A stretch of 64,000 nucleotides of DNA from Mucilaginibacter geliditolerans (GTDB lineage Bacteria > Bacteroidota > Bacteroidia > Sphingobacteriales > Sphingobacteriaceae): the NCBI RefSeq assembly GCF_014200495.1, contig NZ_JACHBY010000005.1, positions 1 through 64,000 on the forward strand. The letters run 5' to 3'. Numbering within the stretch: the first letter of the stretch is position 1; each line of letters starts with the position of its first letter. The translations under genes were made by a program, and so were the position numbers. The notes under the pieces are model-generated. The model was not told the origin of the DNA, did not search any database, and was given only the letters and a program-made list of their open reading frames with translations. Of the stretch, positions 43,329 to 52,922 are shown piece by piece.

Positions 43329-44357
43329 ATGGCAAATCAGCAATTATCACTCGTTAATGGTGCAAACGGGCACCTTGGCAATAATTTAGTACGACTACTG
43401 ATCAGTAAAGGCATCTCGGTACGGGCCGCCGTCAGGAATATCAGCAACAAAGAACCTTTTGCAGGCTTGGATTGTGAAGTAGTGCAATCAGACATTACCG
43501 ATAAGCAATCCTTAATAAAAGCATTACAGGGCGTGGAAACTTTTTATGCAGTAGGGGCCGCGTTTAAGCTTTGGGCAAAGGATCCGCAAAAAGAAATTTA
43601 TGATGTGAACATCCAGGGCACCCGCAACATGGTTGAAGCAGCCGCGGAGGCCGGGGTTAAAAGAATTGTATATGTGAGCTCGATAGCTGCCTTAAATTAT
43701 ACCGCTATCCCGGCTAAAGAAAGCTATGGGTATAATCCCGACCGCAGGGATATGTATTACAACTCAAAAAATGATGGCGAAAAACTGGCTTTTGAACTGG
43801 CGGAAAAACATAATATTGAATTAGTAGCAGTGTTACCTTCAGCCATGATAGGGAGTGAGGCATTTGCGCCATTAAATGTATCGTACAATATCCTGAAGCT
43901 CATTCTGCAAAAGGAGATCCCGGTTGAAACCAATATTGCCCTTAACTGGGTTGATGTGAAAGATGTTGCCGAAGGTTGTTATTTAGCGGCAACAAAAGGT
44001 ATAAACGGAGAGCGGTATATACTGGCAAATGAAAAATGTACCTCTATTAAGGATACCACTAAAATTGCACAACAGCTTTTCCCCGGTTTGAAGATCAAAT
44101 TACCGGTTGCCGTACCAAAGCCTGTTTTATTTGTTATTGCCTGGCTAATGGAGCTGGGCAGTAAAATAAGCGGTAAAGCACCTTTACTAAGCACTAAAGA
44201 CATTGCCATGTTTTCGGGTTTACAACAGGACTTTGACCTGTCAAAATCAAGAAATGAGCTGGGCTATAATCCTAAAAACCCAACCATGGCTGTAGAAGAG
44301 GCGCTGGGATATTTGATTGAGCATCAATTAGTGCCATTAAAAAATCCTGACAAGTAA
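43329..44357 (+). CDS. NAD(P)-dependent epimerase/dehydratase (aldehyde or flavonol-reductase-like)
   Basis: Extended short-chain dehydrogenase of 342 aa. The Rossmann motif is NGANGHLGNNLVRLL (residues about 10-24), then VSSIAALNYT with the catalytic Tyr-x3-Lys equivalent YYNSKNDGEKLAFELA and AVLPSAMIGSEA. This resembles dihydroflavonol-4-reductase/aldehyde reductase relatives. The substrate is unknown. It probably shares regulation with the Crp/Fnr gene upstream. Confidence 0.85.
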   Translation: MANQQLSLVNGANGHLGNNLVRLLISKGISVRAAVRNISNKEPFAGLDCEVVQSDITDKQSLIKALQGVETFYAVGAAFKLWAKDPQKEIYDVNIQGTRNMVEAAAEAGVKRIVYVSSIAALNYTAIPAKESYGYNPDRRDMYYNSKNDGEKLAFELAEKHNIELVAVLPSAMIGSEAFAPLNVSYNILKLILQKEIPVETNIALNWVDVKDVAEGCYLAATKGINGERYILANEKCTSIKDTTKIAQQLFPGLKIKLPVAVPKPVLFVIAWLMELGSKISGKAPLLSTKDIAMFSGLQQDFDLSKSRNELGYNPKNPTMAVEEALGYLIEHQLVPLKNPDK

Positions 44358-44435
44358 TTGCGCTCGTTTGCAACGAGTGCTTACATGGGTTAGCGATTGC
44401 ATCGCCCTCGTCTACTGACGTACCTGCTGCGCATT

Positions 44436-44750
44436 TCAACGCAAATTTTTCCGCAATAAAGGTAGCACCAATAGCTTTACGATTAAATGCGCGGTTAACG
44501 AAAGAGCAAATGTAAAAATCAGGATCATCGCCTTTTTAAACGGTGTGTCAAAATAATCTAAAAAGGCTGACTGGCCGGAACCGGCGTATTGAACCGCTAG
44601 TATAAATACAGTTACACCGGTGATCCATAAGGTTAAGTGCGAATAAAAATAACGTGTACGGGCCAGTTCTGATTTAGGGAATGCAGTAAGCAATAATGCC
44701 ACATGTGTAATAAAAAAGATGATTGCGATAATAATTAGGCTATAAAACAT
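44436..44750 (-). CDS. Small three-helix membrane protein, unknown
   Basis: Protein of 104 aa with three hydrophobic segments (about residues 2-22, 36-55 and 71-95) and a basic end. No family is recognised. It is convergent with the dehydratase and divergent from the methyltransferase. Conserved-looking length and clean TM layout support it as a real gene. Confidence 0.6.
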   Translation of the reverse strand: MFYSLIIIAIIFFITHVALLLTAFPKSELARTRYFYSHLTLWITGVTVFILAVQYAGSGQSAFLDYFDTPFKKAMILIFTFALSLTAHLIVKLLVLPLLRKNLR

Positions 44751-44911
44751 TGGTTAAGGGGGTTTAAACCGGGAAGATAAAAAATCTTTATGAGAAAATA
44801 TCCAGAGCAATAATTAATTTTTTATCAATTCAATCTTTCAACCTGACCCGTATATATCGATTGGCTTTTATTTTAATGGTCGAAAGTGTTTCGTAGCTTT
44901 ATTGCAGTAAG

Positions 44912-45814
44912 ATGGCCATCTCAGCAATACAATCACATATCAGATCGATAGAGAAAAACGGGATACTTTACGAAGAAAAGAACTTCGATAAGCGTATAGA
45001 GGCTATCGACTTTATTGAATTTCATATTATTGATCAGCTGGAAGATCTCCTGCAAAAAACAACTGCACCTGATGAACTGCATTTACTAAAAGATCGCGCT
45101 GAAAAAATAAAAACTAAGCTCGAAGAAATTGATAGTAAGCTTTTTCAAAAATTGCGGGCAGATATCCGGTCGGGTAGGTGTGCGGGAAATGAATTTAAAG
45201 CTATGATCAATAAATACGTTGATCTGGACTTAAACGATAGCCAGCACCAGCAGCAGGCAGGCTATGATAACCTTGATATCTTTATCAATGGTTTGTTCTC
45301 GCCGCAAGCTATGCCGGAGCAGACCAAAGAGCTGGAGCCAGAAATGGTGTATTACCAGAAAACACCGGCCCGGGTAGTTTTTGAAATGGCAGAACTGGTT
45401 CCCTTTACGGAAGAAGATGTTTTTTTTGATCTGGGATCAGGATTGGGTCAGGTAGCTATGCTGGTAAATTTGCTCACCGGGGTTACAGTAAAAGGTGTAG
45501 AATTTGAGCCTGCTTTTTGCGATTATGCAAGAAATTGCGCCGCGGAACTTAATTTATCGGAAGTAAAATTTATAAATACTGACGCCCGGCAAGCCGATTA
45601 TTCTGAAGGGACTATATTTTTCATGTTTACGCCTTTTAAGGGTGAAATAATGCAGGAGGTTTTGGCCGCTTTGAGGAAAGAATCGCTATTGGGAAAAATT
45701 ATGATCATTACCTACGGCCCCTGTACCGCTGAAGTTGGTTTACAGGACTGGTTAAGCCCTGTAAGTATGAAAGATGATAATATGTATAAGCTGACTGTTT
45801 TTACCAGTTGTTAG
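44912..45814 (+). CDS. SAM-dependent methyltransferase with DOT1-like fold
   Basis: Protein of 300 aa. The N-terminal about 130 residues are helical and charged (coiled-coil-like, with LLKDRAEKIKTKLEEID). The class I methyltransferase core begins near residue 165: motif I VFFDLGSGLGQVAMLV, acidic residue in VKGVEFEPAFCDYARN, then FINTDARQADY and IFFMFTPFKGEIMQEVL. DLGSGxGQ followed by VEFE is reminiscent of DOT1/histone-lysine methyltransferases. The substrate, protein or small molecule, is unknown. It stands alone. Confidence 0.82.
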   Translation: MAISAIQSHIRSIEKNGILYEEKNFDKRIEAIDFIEFHIIDQLEDLLQKTTAPDELHLLKDRAEKIKTKLEEIDSKLFQKLRADIRSGRCAGNEFKAMINKYVDLDLNDSQHQQQAGYDNLDIFINGLFSPQAMPEQTKELEPEMVYYQKTPARVVFEMAELVPFTEEDVFFDLGSGLGQVAMLVNLLTGVTVKGVEFEPAFCDYARNCAAELNLSEVKFINTDARQADYSEGTIFFMFTPFKGEIMQEVLAALRKESLLGKIMIITYGPCTAEVGLQDWLSPVSMKDDNMYKLTVFTSC

Positions 45815-45865
45815 CCGCACATTTTTTATTGTAATTTAGTGATGTATTCCTGATTAATAACAGCA

Positions 45866-48163
45866 ATGAATTTTAAGCATCTGCTAACTAAATATCTTCC
45901 CATTTTATTACTAGGTTGCTTTGCAGTAAATAGTTTTTCTCAGCGTAAACCTGCCATATCGCATGGCTCAATCCCAAAAACTGATGATGAATTTGTCGGC
46001 CCGTTTAGCAGTTGGTTAAATGTAAAAACAGGTTTTGGTGCCAAAGGCGATGGAATAGCGGATGATACCCGTGCCTTGCAGGCCGCGCTTGATGCCGTAG
46101 CAACAGGTACTGTTAATATTACGCTTTATTTACCAACGGGTACGTATTTAATTAGTTCTACATTAACCATCAACCACCATATTAATGTTTCTGTTATTGG
46201 TGCCGACCCTGCCAATACCATTATAAAATGGGGAGGAGTCGCTCATGGTACAATGTTACAGGTTAATGGTACGGCTTATTCAAAGTTTGATCGGCTTACC
46301 TGGAATGGTAACCGCATTGCCGACGTGGCCGTAGAGCAATCATGGGATGGCAACCAGCCGCACTTTGATACCGGTAATGAATATGCCGATGACATTTTTA
46401 TTGATGTAGCCTTCGGTATTCACGGTGGCTCGCTGGGCCATGGCTTTGCCGAAACATCCATTCTGCGGGATCATTTTATACGTAATACAAAGGCTGGTGT
46501 TAGCCTGGGTAATTTTAACGCGCTTGATATATGGGTACGTAATTCATCTTTTCAGGATTGTGGTGTTGGGGTAACGAATACCTATGGCGCGGGCAATTTC
46601 AAGGTATATAACTGTGTTTTTCGCAATTCGGCCATTAGTGATATGTCCATGAACAATACCGGCGATTTTTCTGTTCGCGGCAATACTTCCATTAATTCTA
46701 AACAGTTCTTTTCTGCCGCCAACAGCCGTAACCCGGCATCCATAATTATTGAAGGGAATACCATTATTGACCCGGTAAATACGCAGGCAATAACCACAGG
46801 CAACCAGGGGCCAGTTATTTTTATCAATAACATTATCAGGTCACGAAGTTTGGTAAGTGGTACGGTAGCTTCATTCAGTTCAAATGCTTTTTCTATGGGT
46901 AATGTATTCACTGTGGCTGATGGAATTTCTGCAGGCAGTAACAGTAATACCTGTAACAATAAAATAGTTTCACGGGCCAGCCTTATAAATCTTTCGGCAC
47001 CAATACTCCCTGGTGCAGAACCAAATTTTAAGCGCCGGGTGTTTGAGGTGCCTGTTGGGGCTGGTTATTCTGTTATTCAGTCTGTAATTAACCAGGCGGC
47101 TAAATTTTCCGGAACACGGCCCGTTGTTCATTTTCCTTATGGTAATTATAACATTTCGGGTACTATCTTCATCCCTGCCAATAGCGATATCCAGCTTGTT
47201 GGCGATGGTTTTGGTGATCGGTATGCCAGCATGTTAACCTGGAGCGGTACAACAGCGGGGCCCATAATATCTATCGCAGGTCCATCAAAAACAACTATAC
47301 GCGATATAACATTTAAAGGGAATGCGGTAAGCACTAATATCCTGATCACCAGTGCTGATGAAAAAGGCTCAAGAATTTTTATGCAGGAATTTCACCAGGT
47401 TGGCGGGCAAACAGGCTTATTGGTAAACCAGCTTGACCATACGGTCATATTCGCTTATGATACTCAATTTTCCCGTTTGAAAAAGGCGGTCAGCGTTATT
47501 GGCGGGCCAATGGCGATGCAGGGGAAACCCGCAGATAGTAGAACAATTATTTATAGCGGGGCATCATCAAATAATGACCTATCAAACGAAGTAATAAATG
47601 GTAACCTGATGGTGCAGGATTTCTGGTACGAAGGCAGCATTAAAAGCACCTGGACTAAACTTTCAGGCAAGAGTGTTTTTATAGGCGATGGCAATCATAT
47701 TGCTACACCTCAGCATGCCGTGCTGCCTTCGGTTATGATGAATGATTTCTCGGGGAGGGCAACATTTGCTGCCAATGATATAACTGGTCATTTTTTAATA
47801 AGCGGCAAAAGTGCACAGACAAAAATACTGGCACTGGGTATTATGGCCGAAAATGATTCTGTGCTGATGGATACTTCTTCCCCTAAAGCGGATGGTAGAT
47901 TGCTGATGAGCCGCATCCGTAACTATAGCATGCAATGGCTTAAAGGCGGCAGCTCTGCCATGCCCGATATGGGTACTTATAATCCGCAGTTTATAAGTAA
48001 TATGATGGCTGATATGGTAAAGGTGCATCCCATTATTCTTACAGCCTTGCCTGCCGACGTTAGCGATATTCGCTTATACCGGGTAATGTCGATTAATGGT
48101 GCGAAGGGGATTGATATTGAGGCTGGCCCGGGAATATCTTCAAAAAACTCAAGATCAAACTGA
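45866..48163 (+). CDS. Secreted pectate-lyase-superfamily protein
   Basis: Exported protein of 765 aa (signal peptide to about residue 26, VNSFSQR). Two right-handed beta-helix modules of the pectate_lyase_3/GH55-like type: the first starts near residue 50 (WLNVKTGFGAKGDGIADDTRALQAAL), the second near 395 (VPVGAGYSVIQSVINQAAKF) with PYGNYNISGTIFIPAN. Repeated short beta-helix coils lie between. The catalytic residues of any one family cannot be assigned. It probably acts on surface or plant polysaccharides. No PUL genes lie beside it. Confidence 0.82.
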   Translation: MNFKHLLTKYLPILLLGCFAVNSFSQRKPAISHGSIPKTDDEFVGPFSSWLNVKTGFGAKGDGIADDTRALQAALDAVATGTVNITLYLPTGTYLISSTLTINHHINVSVIGADPANTIIKWGGVAHGTMLQVNGTAYSKFDRLTWNGNRIADVAVEQSWDGNQPHFDTGNEYADDIFIDVAFGIHGGSLGHGFAETSILRDHFIRNTKAGVSLGNFNALDIWVRNSSFQDCGVGVTNTYGAGNFKVYNCVFRNSAISDMSMNNTGDFSVRGNTSINSKQFFSAANSRNPASIIIEGNTIIDPVNTQAITTGNQGPVIFINNIIRSRSLVSGTVASFSSNAFSMGNVFTVADGISAGSNSNTCNNKIVSRASLINLSAPILPGAEPNFKRRVFEVPVGAGYSVIQSVINQAAKFSGTRPVVHFPYGNYNISGTIFIPANSDIQLVGDGFGDRYASMLTWSGTTAGPIISIAGPSKTTIRDITFKGNAVSTNILITSADEKGSRIFMQEFHQVGGQTGLLVNQLDHTVIFAYDTQFSRLKKAVSVIGGPMAMQGKPADSRTIIYSGASSNNDLSNEVINGNLMVQDFWYEGSIKSTWTKLSGKSVFIGDGNHIATPQHAVLPSVMMNDFSGRATFAANDITGHFLISGKSAQTKILALGIMAENDSVLMDTSSPKADGRLLMSRIRNYSMQWLKGGSSAMPDMGTYNPQFISNMMADMVKVHPIILTALPADVSDIRLYRVMSINGAKGIDIEAGPGISSKNSRSN

Positions 48164-48265
48164 TAGTATAAGTTGCTCATTTACAAAAATTTCAGAATTG
48201 TAGTTGTGACGCTTTTTAAGCCGGATAAATTGCTATAACTTTAAACAACCAATTTATCAATCAAG

Positions 48266-49318
48266 ATGAAGATATCTACCGAACCTATAGGCAGCATCCC
48301 GAGATCTCCCGAATTATTAGCAGCTATTACTTCAGCAAATGGTGGTGGTGATCTGCCAAAACAGTATGAAAAAGCCATTAGTGAAACGGTAGCGGCGTTT
48401 GAAAAAACCGGCTCTCCCGTTATTACCGATGGCGAACAAACTAAATCAAGCTTTGCAACCTATCCGCTAGAGGGTCTCACCAATTTAACAGCTGAGGGTA
48501 TGAAAATTAATTTCGAGGATGGGCATTTTCGTCAACTACCTTTGTTAACTAAAGGCCCTTTTAAATATGGTAACTATGCTGTAAAGTACCTTGAATCGGC
48601 TAAGAAGCTAACTGATAAGCCGGTTAAGCAAGCGGTAATTTCGGCATCAGCATTAAGTTTGATCTATCCGCCGAACGGCATTGAGGGTTATACGCAGGAG
48701 CAATTTATAAGCGATCTGCTAAATGAATGTGAAAAGGATATCAGGCAATGTTTACAACAGGGAGCCTATAAGGTTCAGATGGATTTTACCGAAGGACGGT
48801 TATCGCTCAAGCTGGATCCATCGGGTGGCGTATTAAAGCATTTTATTGATCTGAATAACCAGGTTTTTAATCGTTTCACCACTGAGGAACAGCAAAAATT
48901 AGGGTTGCATGTATGCCCCGGTGGCGACCATGACTCCACACATAGTGCTGATGTTGATTATGCTGATCTTTTAGCGCATCTTTTTGATTTGAACGTTGGC
49001 AGCTTTTATTTGCAATTGGCCAGCGAACCAGACAGAGTAAAGGTTTTAAAAACCATAAAACAATATCTTAAGCCCAACCAAAAGGCATTTATAGGTGTTA
49101 TAGATGTACTTAATCCGGCAATCGAAACCGCGGAAGAAGTTAAGGACAGAGTATTGGAAGCAGCTGGATATATACCATTAGAGCAGTTGGGTACAACTGA
49201 TGATTGTGGGTTCTCGCCTTTTTGCGATGATGTTTCAACAACCCGTGAAACAGCTTTCGCTAAAATAAAGGCCCGCATAGATGGTACCATTCTTGCCGAA
49301 AAACAATTGTCGGCTTAA
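48266..49318 (+). CDS. MetE-catalytic-domain-like protein (cobalamin-independent methionine synthase type)
   Basis: Cytoplasmic protein of 350 aa that matches only the C-terminal barrel of MetE (full MetE is about 750 aa). Probable zinc ligands are kept: His-x-Cys in LHVCPGGDHDS, Glu in LQLASEPDRV, and Cys in TTDDCGFSPFCDD. The ITDGEQTKSSF start is typical of standalone relatives. Such core proteins can use methyl donors other than folate or act on other methyl-sulfur compounds; the substrate here is unknown. It stands alone, before a quinone-reductase-like gene. Confidence 0.82.
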   Translation: MKISTEPIGSIPRSPELLAAITSANGGGDLPKQYEKAISETVAAFEKTGSPVITDGEQTKSSFATYPLEGLTNLTAEGMKINFEDGHFRQLPLLTKGPFKYGNYAVKYLESAKKLTDKPVKQAVISASALSLIYPPNGIEGYTQEQFISDLLNECEKDIRQCLQQGAYKVQMDFTEGRLSLKLDPSGGVLKHFIDLNNQVFNRFTTEEQQKLGLHVCPGGDHDSTHSADVDYADLLAHLFDLNVGSFYLQLASEPDRVKVLKTIKQYLKPNQKAFIGVIDVLNPAIETAEEVKDRVLEAAGYIPLEQLGTTDDCGFSPFCDDVSTTRETAFAKIKARIDGTILAEKQLSA

Positions 49319-49465
49319 AACATCACATACTTAAATAACAGCGGCGCTGGTATAATATTATGGTGTACTTATGATAAGTGCCTTGGCTATGGTACGTACG
49401 ATTAGTTATATTTGGCTGCACCCGGTACTAGTATCGGAGTCATATAAATTAATAATCATAGCGTG

Positions 49466-50425
49466 ATGAAAGCACTAACCTTTTCAACTTTTGGTAATTC
49501 AGATGTACTTGAATATTTGGATATTCCGGAACCTGTATTAAAAAGTAATGAAATTCTGGTTGAAACGGAGGCAATAGGATTAAACTTTGCAGACATTTAT
49601 CGCAGAAAAGGCAACTATCACCTGCTTGGGCAGCCACCCTACATTGCGGGCTATGAAGGTGCAGGTATTATAATAGACGCAAACAATAATGAGGGCTTTA
49701 AACAAGGTGACAGGATTGGGTTTGCTGATGTTCCATTTGCTAATGCTGAAAGGGTAGCCGTGCCTGTTACTCATGCCATTCCATTACCTGAGGAGATTAG
49801 TTTTGAAACTGCTGCCTCTGTTTTATTGCAAGGCCTCACTGCCCATTATCTTGCAACGGATAGCCATAAAACTAAACCGGGAGAAACTGTACTTATACAC
49901 GCCTGCGCCGGCGGTGTTGGGCTTATATTAACTCAAATAAGTAAGTTATTTGGCGCCACAGTTGTTGGCTTAACATCATCTGAAAGTAAAGCGGCCATTG
50001 CACTAAAACATGGGGCCGATCAGGTATATTTATATACTGATGATTGGAAAAAAGAGGTACTGTCTTTTAGCCTTGGCGGTGTTGATGTAGTGTATGACAG
50101 TATTGGGAGTACTTTAAAAGATAGTTTTTCCGTAACAAAAGACTGCGGACAAGTGGTGTTTTTTGGCATGTCGGGCGGGAAGCCGGAATTAGTAGACCCA
50201 AGAATGTTAATGGATACCTCAAAAACAATTACAGGCGGCGATTTATGGAGTTATCTTACCTCGAGAGAAGAAAGGCAAAAAAGGGCGGCCCAGTTATTTA
50301 ACTGGATAATTAATAAAGATATCATAATTCCATCCCCAGCTGTATTTAGCCTTTCTGAAGGGAAGCAGGCGCACGATTATTTGGAAAGCAGAAAAAGTTC
50401 AGGAAAGATAATTTTAATTCCGTAA
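49466..50425 (+). CDS. Quinone-oxidoreductase-like zinc-free medium-chain dehydrogenase
   Basis: NADPH-dependent reductase of 319 aa from the ATG at 49466 (a GTG one codon upstream is also open). The GroES-like N-terminal part (VLEYLDIPEPVLKSNEILVETEAIGLNFADIYRRKG) and the nucleotide motif HACAGGVGLILTQ identify the quinone oxidoreductase branch of the medium-chain family, with no catalytic zinc Cys set. It reduces quinones or enones in the cytoplasm. Monocistronic. Confidence 0.88.
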   Translation: MKALTFSTFGNSDVLEYLDIPEPVLKSNEILVETEAIGLNFADIYRRKGNYHLLGQPPYIAGYEGAGIIIDANNNEGFKQGDRIGFADVPFANAERVAVPVTHAIPLPEEISFETAASVLLQGLTAHYLATDSHKTKPGETVLIHACAGGVGLILTQISKLFGATVVGLTSSESKAAIALKHGADQVYLYTDDWKKEVLSFSLGGVDVVYDSIGSTLKDSFSVTKDCGQVVFFGMSGGKPELVDPRMLMDTSKTITGGDLWSYLTSREERQKRAAQLFNWIINKDIIIPSPAVFSLSEGKQAHDYLESRKSSGKIILIP

Positions 50426-50481
50426 GTGAATCAATTATATAAACACACGGTAAATGTAATCATCAATCTAACATTAAAACT

Positions 50482-51192
50482 ATGGCACTAAATTATGGAT
50501 TACTGAGAGGACAGGTCATCAATTCCATCCCCTTCAAAACGAGCGCCGATCATTACCAGATTGAAGTGAAAGCCGACCAGTTATACCGTTTAGCTATCGA
50601 TGTATATTCAGAGATAGCGGGTGCACAGGTACATTATGCTAATGGCGGCAACACAAAATTGGATACCGATAGGATATTGCTGTATTACAAAAATGAGAAT
50701 TTTGTTCATCCCTTAACAGCACAAATGCTGCAGGCAAAGGTAGGCTTTACGCCAAAAGCAGCTTTGCCTGCCGGGTTGGGGCTTGATTATTTACGCACAA
50801 GCCCAGTGCTCTTCCCCATAGGCGCAATGACGCTAGTACCGCCCACAGCTACGGGCACAAATGGTAGCGATCTGAATGATGATCTCAATCCATGGGTATT
50901 AAAGGCAACCAATAATCCCAACGCCGAGGTTTTTGCTTTTGGCTCAGGCTGGGATGATAATACAACGGGCAGCATAAAGGATAATACCCAATATTTTAAC
51001 CCCGACCCGGCTTTGGGCGTGCATGATGTACATATGAACCAGGGCGACTCCGGCAAAGAGGCGGCAAATAACGGCATAAACCAGGATGGCGCTCTTTTCT
51101 TTTATTTTAAGGATACGAATCTCTGGGTGGCCATGTTTTTCCGCTTTCAAAATCAAAGTATTAAAACAGATAATAGCGGAAATCCGGTTTAA
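50482..51192 (+). CDS. DUF2278 family protein (YukJ-like)
   Basis: Protein of 236 aa with the DUF2278 pattern: N-terminal NYGLLRGQVINSIPF and HYQIEVKA, then the signature GVHDVHMNQGDSG and DGALFFYFKD. The biochemical role of the family is unknown; the His/Asp-rich VHDVHMNQG motif suggests a metal site. The extreme 3' end (QSIKTDNSGNPV) recurs as a vestige at 51925-51969, beyond the HAD gene. The HAD gene starts 90 nt downstream. Confidence 0.85.
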   Translation: MALNYGLLRGQVINSIPFKTSADHYQIEVKADQLYRLAIDVYSEIAGAQVHYANGGNTKLDTDRILLYYKNENFVHPLTAQMLQAKVGFTPKAALPAGLGLDYLRTSPVLFPIGAMTLVPPTATGTNGSDLNDDLNPWVLKATNNPNAEVFAFGSGWDDNTTGSIKDNTQYFNPDPALGVHDVHMNQGDSGKEAANNGINQDGALFFYFKDTNLWVAMFFRFQNQSIKTDNSGNPV

Positions 51193-51282
51193 TAGCTTAC
51201 TAAATAGCTTGCCGAAAAAGATGAAGCCTTGATTATACAATTCAATATTAAAAATTCGTTTTATTTTTGAGCTATCTCAATT

Positions 51283-51900
51283 ATGAAAAAAGCATTGATT
51301 TTTGATCTTGACAATACAGTTTACCCCGTGGCTGCTATTGGTCCGCAATTATTTGAATCGGTATATACCCTGTTGGAGCAACAACTGGATAGTGATACTT
51401 ATAAAAAGGTTCAGGAGGATGTTACCAGGATGCCATTTCAAAAAGTTGCCAAAATTTATGCCTTTAGTGAGGACTTGAAAGAGGATAGCTTACAGCTGCT
51501 CCGCCAGCTGCGATGTGATGAGGCAATTGAACCGTATGAAGATTATCTGCAAACAAAGGATCTGAAGATCGACAAATTCCTGGTAACGATAGGCTTTACC
51601 GAGCTGCAATGGAGCAAAGTAAAGCAGCTGCAGATCGAGAATGATTTTAAAGAAATTTATATAGTAGATCCCGATAGGTCGGCCATTACCAAGAAAGATA
51701 TCTTTCAGCAGATCAAGGAAAAGTACAATTATACATTTGATGAAATGTTGGTAATTGGTGACGATCCCGAATCTGAAATTGCTGCCGGGACAATACTGGG
51801 TATCGATACTTATTTATATGATCCTGAAAAAAGGCATTCAGCCACTAATGCGGTTCACCACAGCGATAGTTTTACCGGTTTAAAGGATATTTTGAACTAG
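51283..51900 (+). CDS. HAD-superfamily hydrolase
   Basis: Phosphatase-like protein of 205 aa. The nucleophile motif is IFDLDNTVYP (residues about 6-15). The phosphate-binding Thr is in VTIGFT near residue 105, and motif III/IV is LVIGDDPESEIAAG near 160. A helical cap lies between. The substrate is unknown. It is downstream of DUF2278 and bracketed on its other side by a vestige of a second DUF2278 end. Confidence 0.87.
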   Translation: MKKALIFDLDNTVYPVAAIGPQLFESVYTLLEQQLDSDTYKKVQEDVTRMPFQKVAKIYAFSEDLKEDSLQLLRQLRCDEAIEPYEDYLQTKDLKIDKFLVTIGFTELQWSKVKQLQIENDFKEIYIVDPDRSAITKKDIFQQIKEKYNYTFDEMLVIGDDPESEIAAGTILGIDTYLYDPEKRHSATNAVHHSDSFTGLKDILN

Positions 51901-51924
51901 TGGATTATAATTGATTGATGTGTG

Positions 51925-51969
51925 ACGAATCAAAGTGTTAAAACGGATAACAACGGGAATCCGCTTTAA
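51925..51969 (+). pseudogene. Vestige of a second DUF2278 3' end
   Basis: In frame this reads TNQSVKTDNNGNPL and stop, matching the last residues of the DUF2278 protein (NQSIKTDNSGNPV) at about 36 of 42 aligned nucleotides. The remaining coding part is absent. Confidence 0.65.
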
Positions 51970-51989
51970 CACCATATAGCCAACCCTGG

Positions 51990-52853
51990 TTAATTATTGA
52001 AATTTTTATAAATAGCACGGTCCATAGTTATACCAAGGCGTTGCAGCATCTCAGGGGGATTAAAACCGATACGCTTATATTCTGCCTGTACAGCTTCTTT
52101 TGCTTTATTTAAAGCCTCCTGGTTTTCCCAAACCGCGGTAGTTGTAAATAAAATATTGCCTTTATCATCGTGGCTTTCATAGCCATTATCACGTACAAAA
52201 CCAGGTAAACTTTTAATAAAGCTCCGGTTATAAGTGGTTTGCTTTATGAATTCATCCCAGGCATTTGAAGGAACAATAAATCTGTCAATAAAAATGACCT
52301 GGCTGCTATCTGCTTTGTTGTTTGCTAGTGCAGCAATATTTTGCGGTAGTATATCCAGCTGCTGTAAAAAACTCAACCGGTCGGTAAGTACGTTAGCACT
52401 GATGATCTTTCCATCTTTAAATTCATAAATAACAATACCGCTGTTTGAAACATATTTGCCAGTGGCCTTTATATGCTGAAAATCGCCGGTTTGTGTGCCA
52501 TGCCAATGTGAACTAACAACCACTTTGTCGCCATCCGCTATAATAGCGTCAATTGTCCATTCAATATCCGGGAAGGCTTTGATCAATGGCGCAATTGGTG
52601 CTTCAAATCCTGTAGTTCCCTTTAATCCATTTGGGCCCGTATAATCGTCAGCAATAATGCCCTTCAGCATTTTCATTTCTTTTTTGTTAAGGATTTGCTC
52701 ATACAATTCCCTTGCAATAGTTTCATTTTTTTGAACCGTCAGCATTTGAACCTCCATTTTTTTGTTTTGACCATTAACCTGGGCCATAGTAATTTCCGAA
52801 ACAGCTAGCATAGCTAACAGCAGGTATAATTTATTGCAGGTTGATGATCTCAT
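51990..52853 (-). CDS. Exported ester-cyclase-like plus ABM-like fusion protein
   Basis: Protein of 287 aa with a signal-like start (MRSSTCNKLYLLLAMLAVSE, cleavage near MAQVN). Residues about 38-175 form a SnoaL-like ester cyclase/NTF2 fold (ARELYEQILNKKEMKMLKGIIADDYTGPNG; VVVSSHWHGTQTGDF). Residues about 185-287 resemble an antibiotic-biosynthesis-monooxygenase ferredoxin-like domain (VIFIDRFIVPSNAWDEFIKQ; FTTTAVWENQEALNKAKEAV). The two folds in one exported chain are unusual. An AraC regulator gene lies 69 nt upstream, likely co-transcribed. Confidence 0.75.
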   Translation of the reverse strand: MRSSTCNKLYLLLAMLAVSEITMAQVNGQNKKMEVQMLTVQKNETIARELYEQILNKKEMKMLKGIIADDYTGPNGLKGTTGFEAPIAPLIKAFPDIEWTIDAIIADGDKVVVSSHWHGTQTGDFQHIKATGKYVSNSGIVIYEFKDGKIISANVLTDRLSFLQQLDILPQNIAALANNKADSSQVIFIDRFIVPSNAWDEFIKQTTYNRSFIKSLPGFVRDNGYESHDDKGNILFTTTAVWENQEALNKAKEAVQAEYKRIGFNPPEMLQRLGITMDRAIYKNFNN

Positions 52854-52922
52854 GTTTTTAAGTATTTGTTTGATTCAAAACTCTTAAAAACCGAAGCTCA
52901 ATCCTTGTAAAAAATCATTGAT

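Noticed and set aside
48266..49318. Complete MetE methionine synthase
   Set aside because: The N-terminal half is absent and no second frame upstream supplies it.
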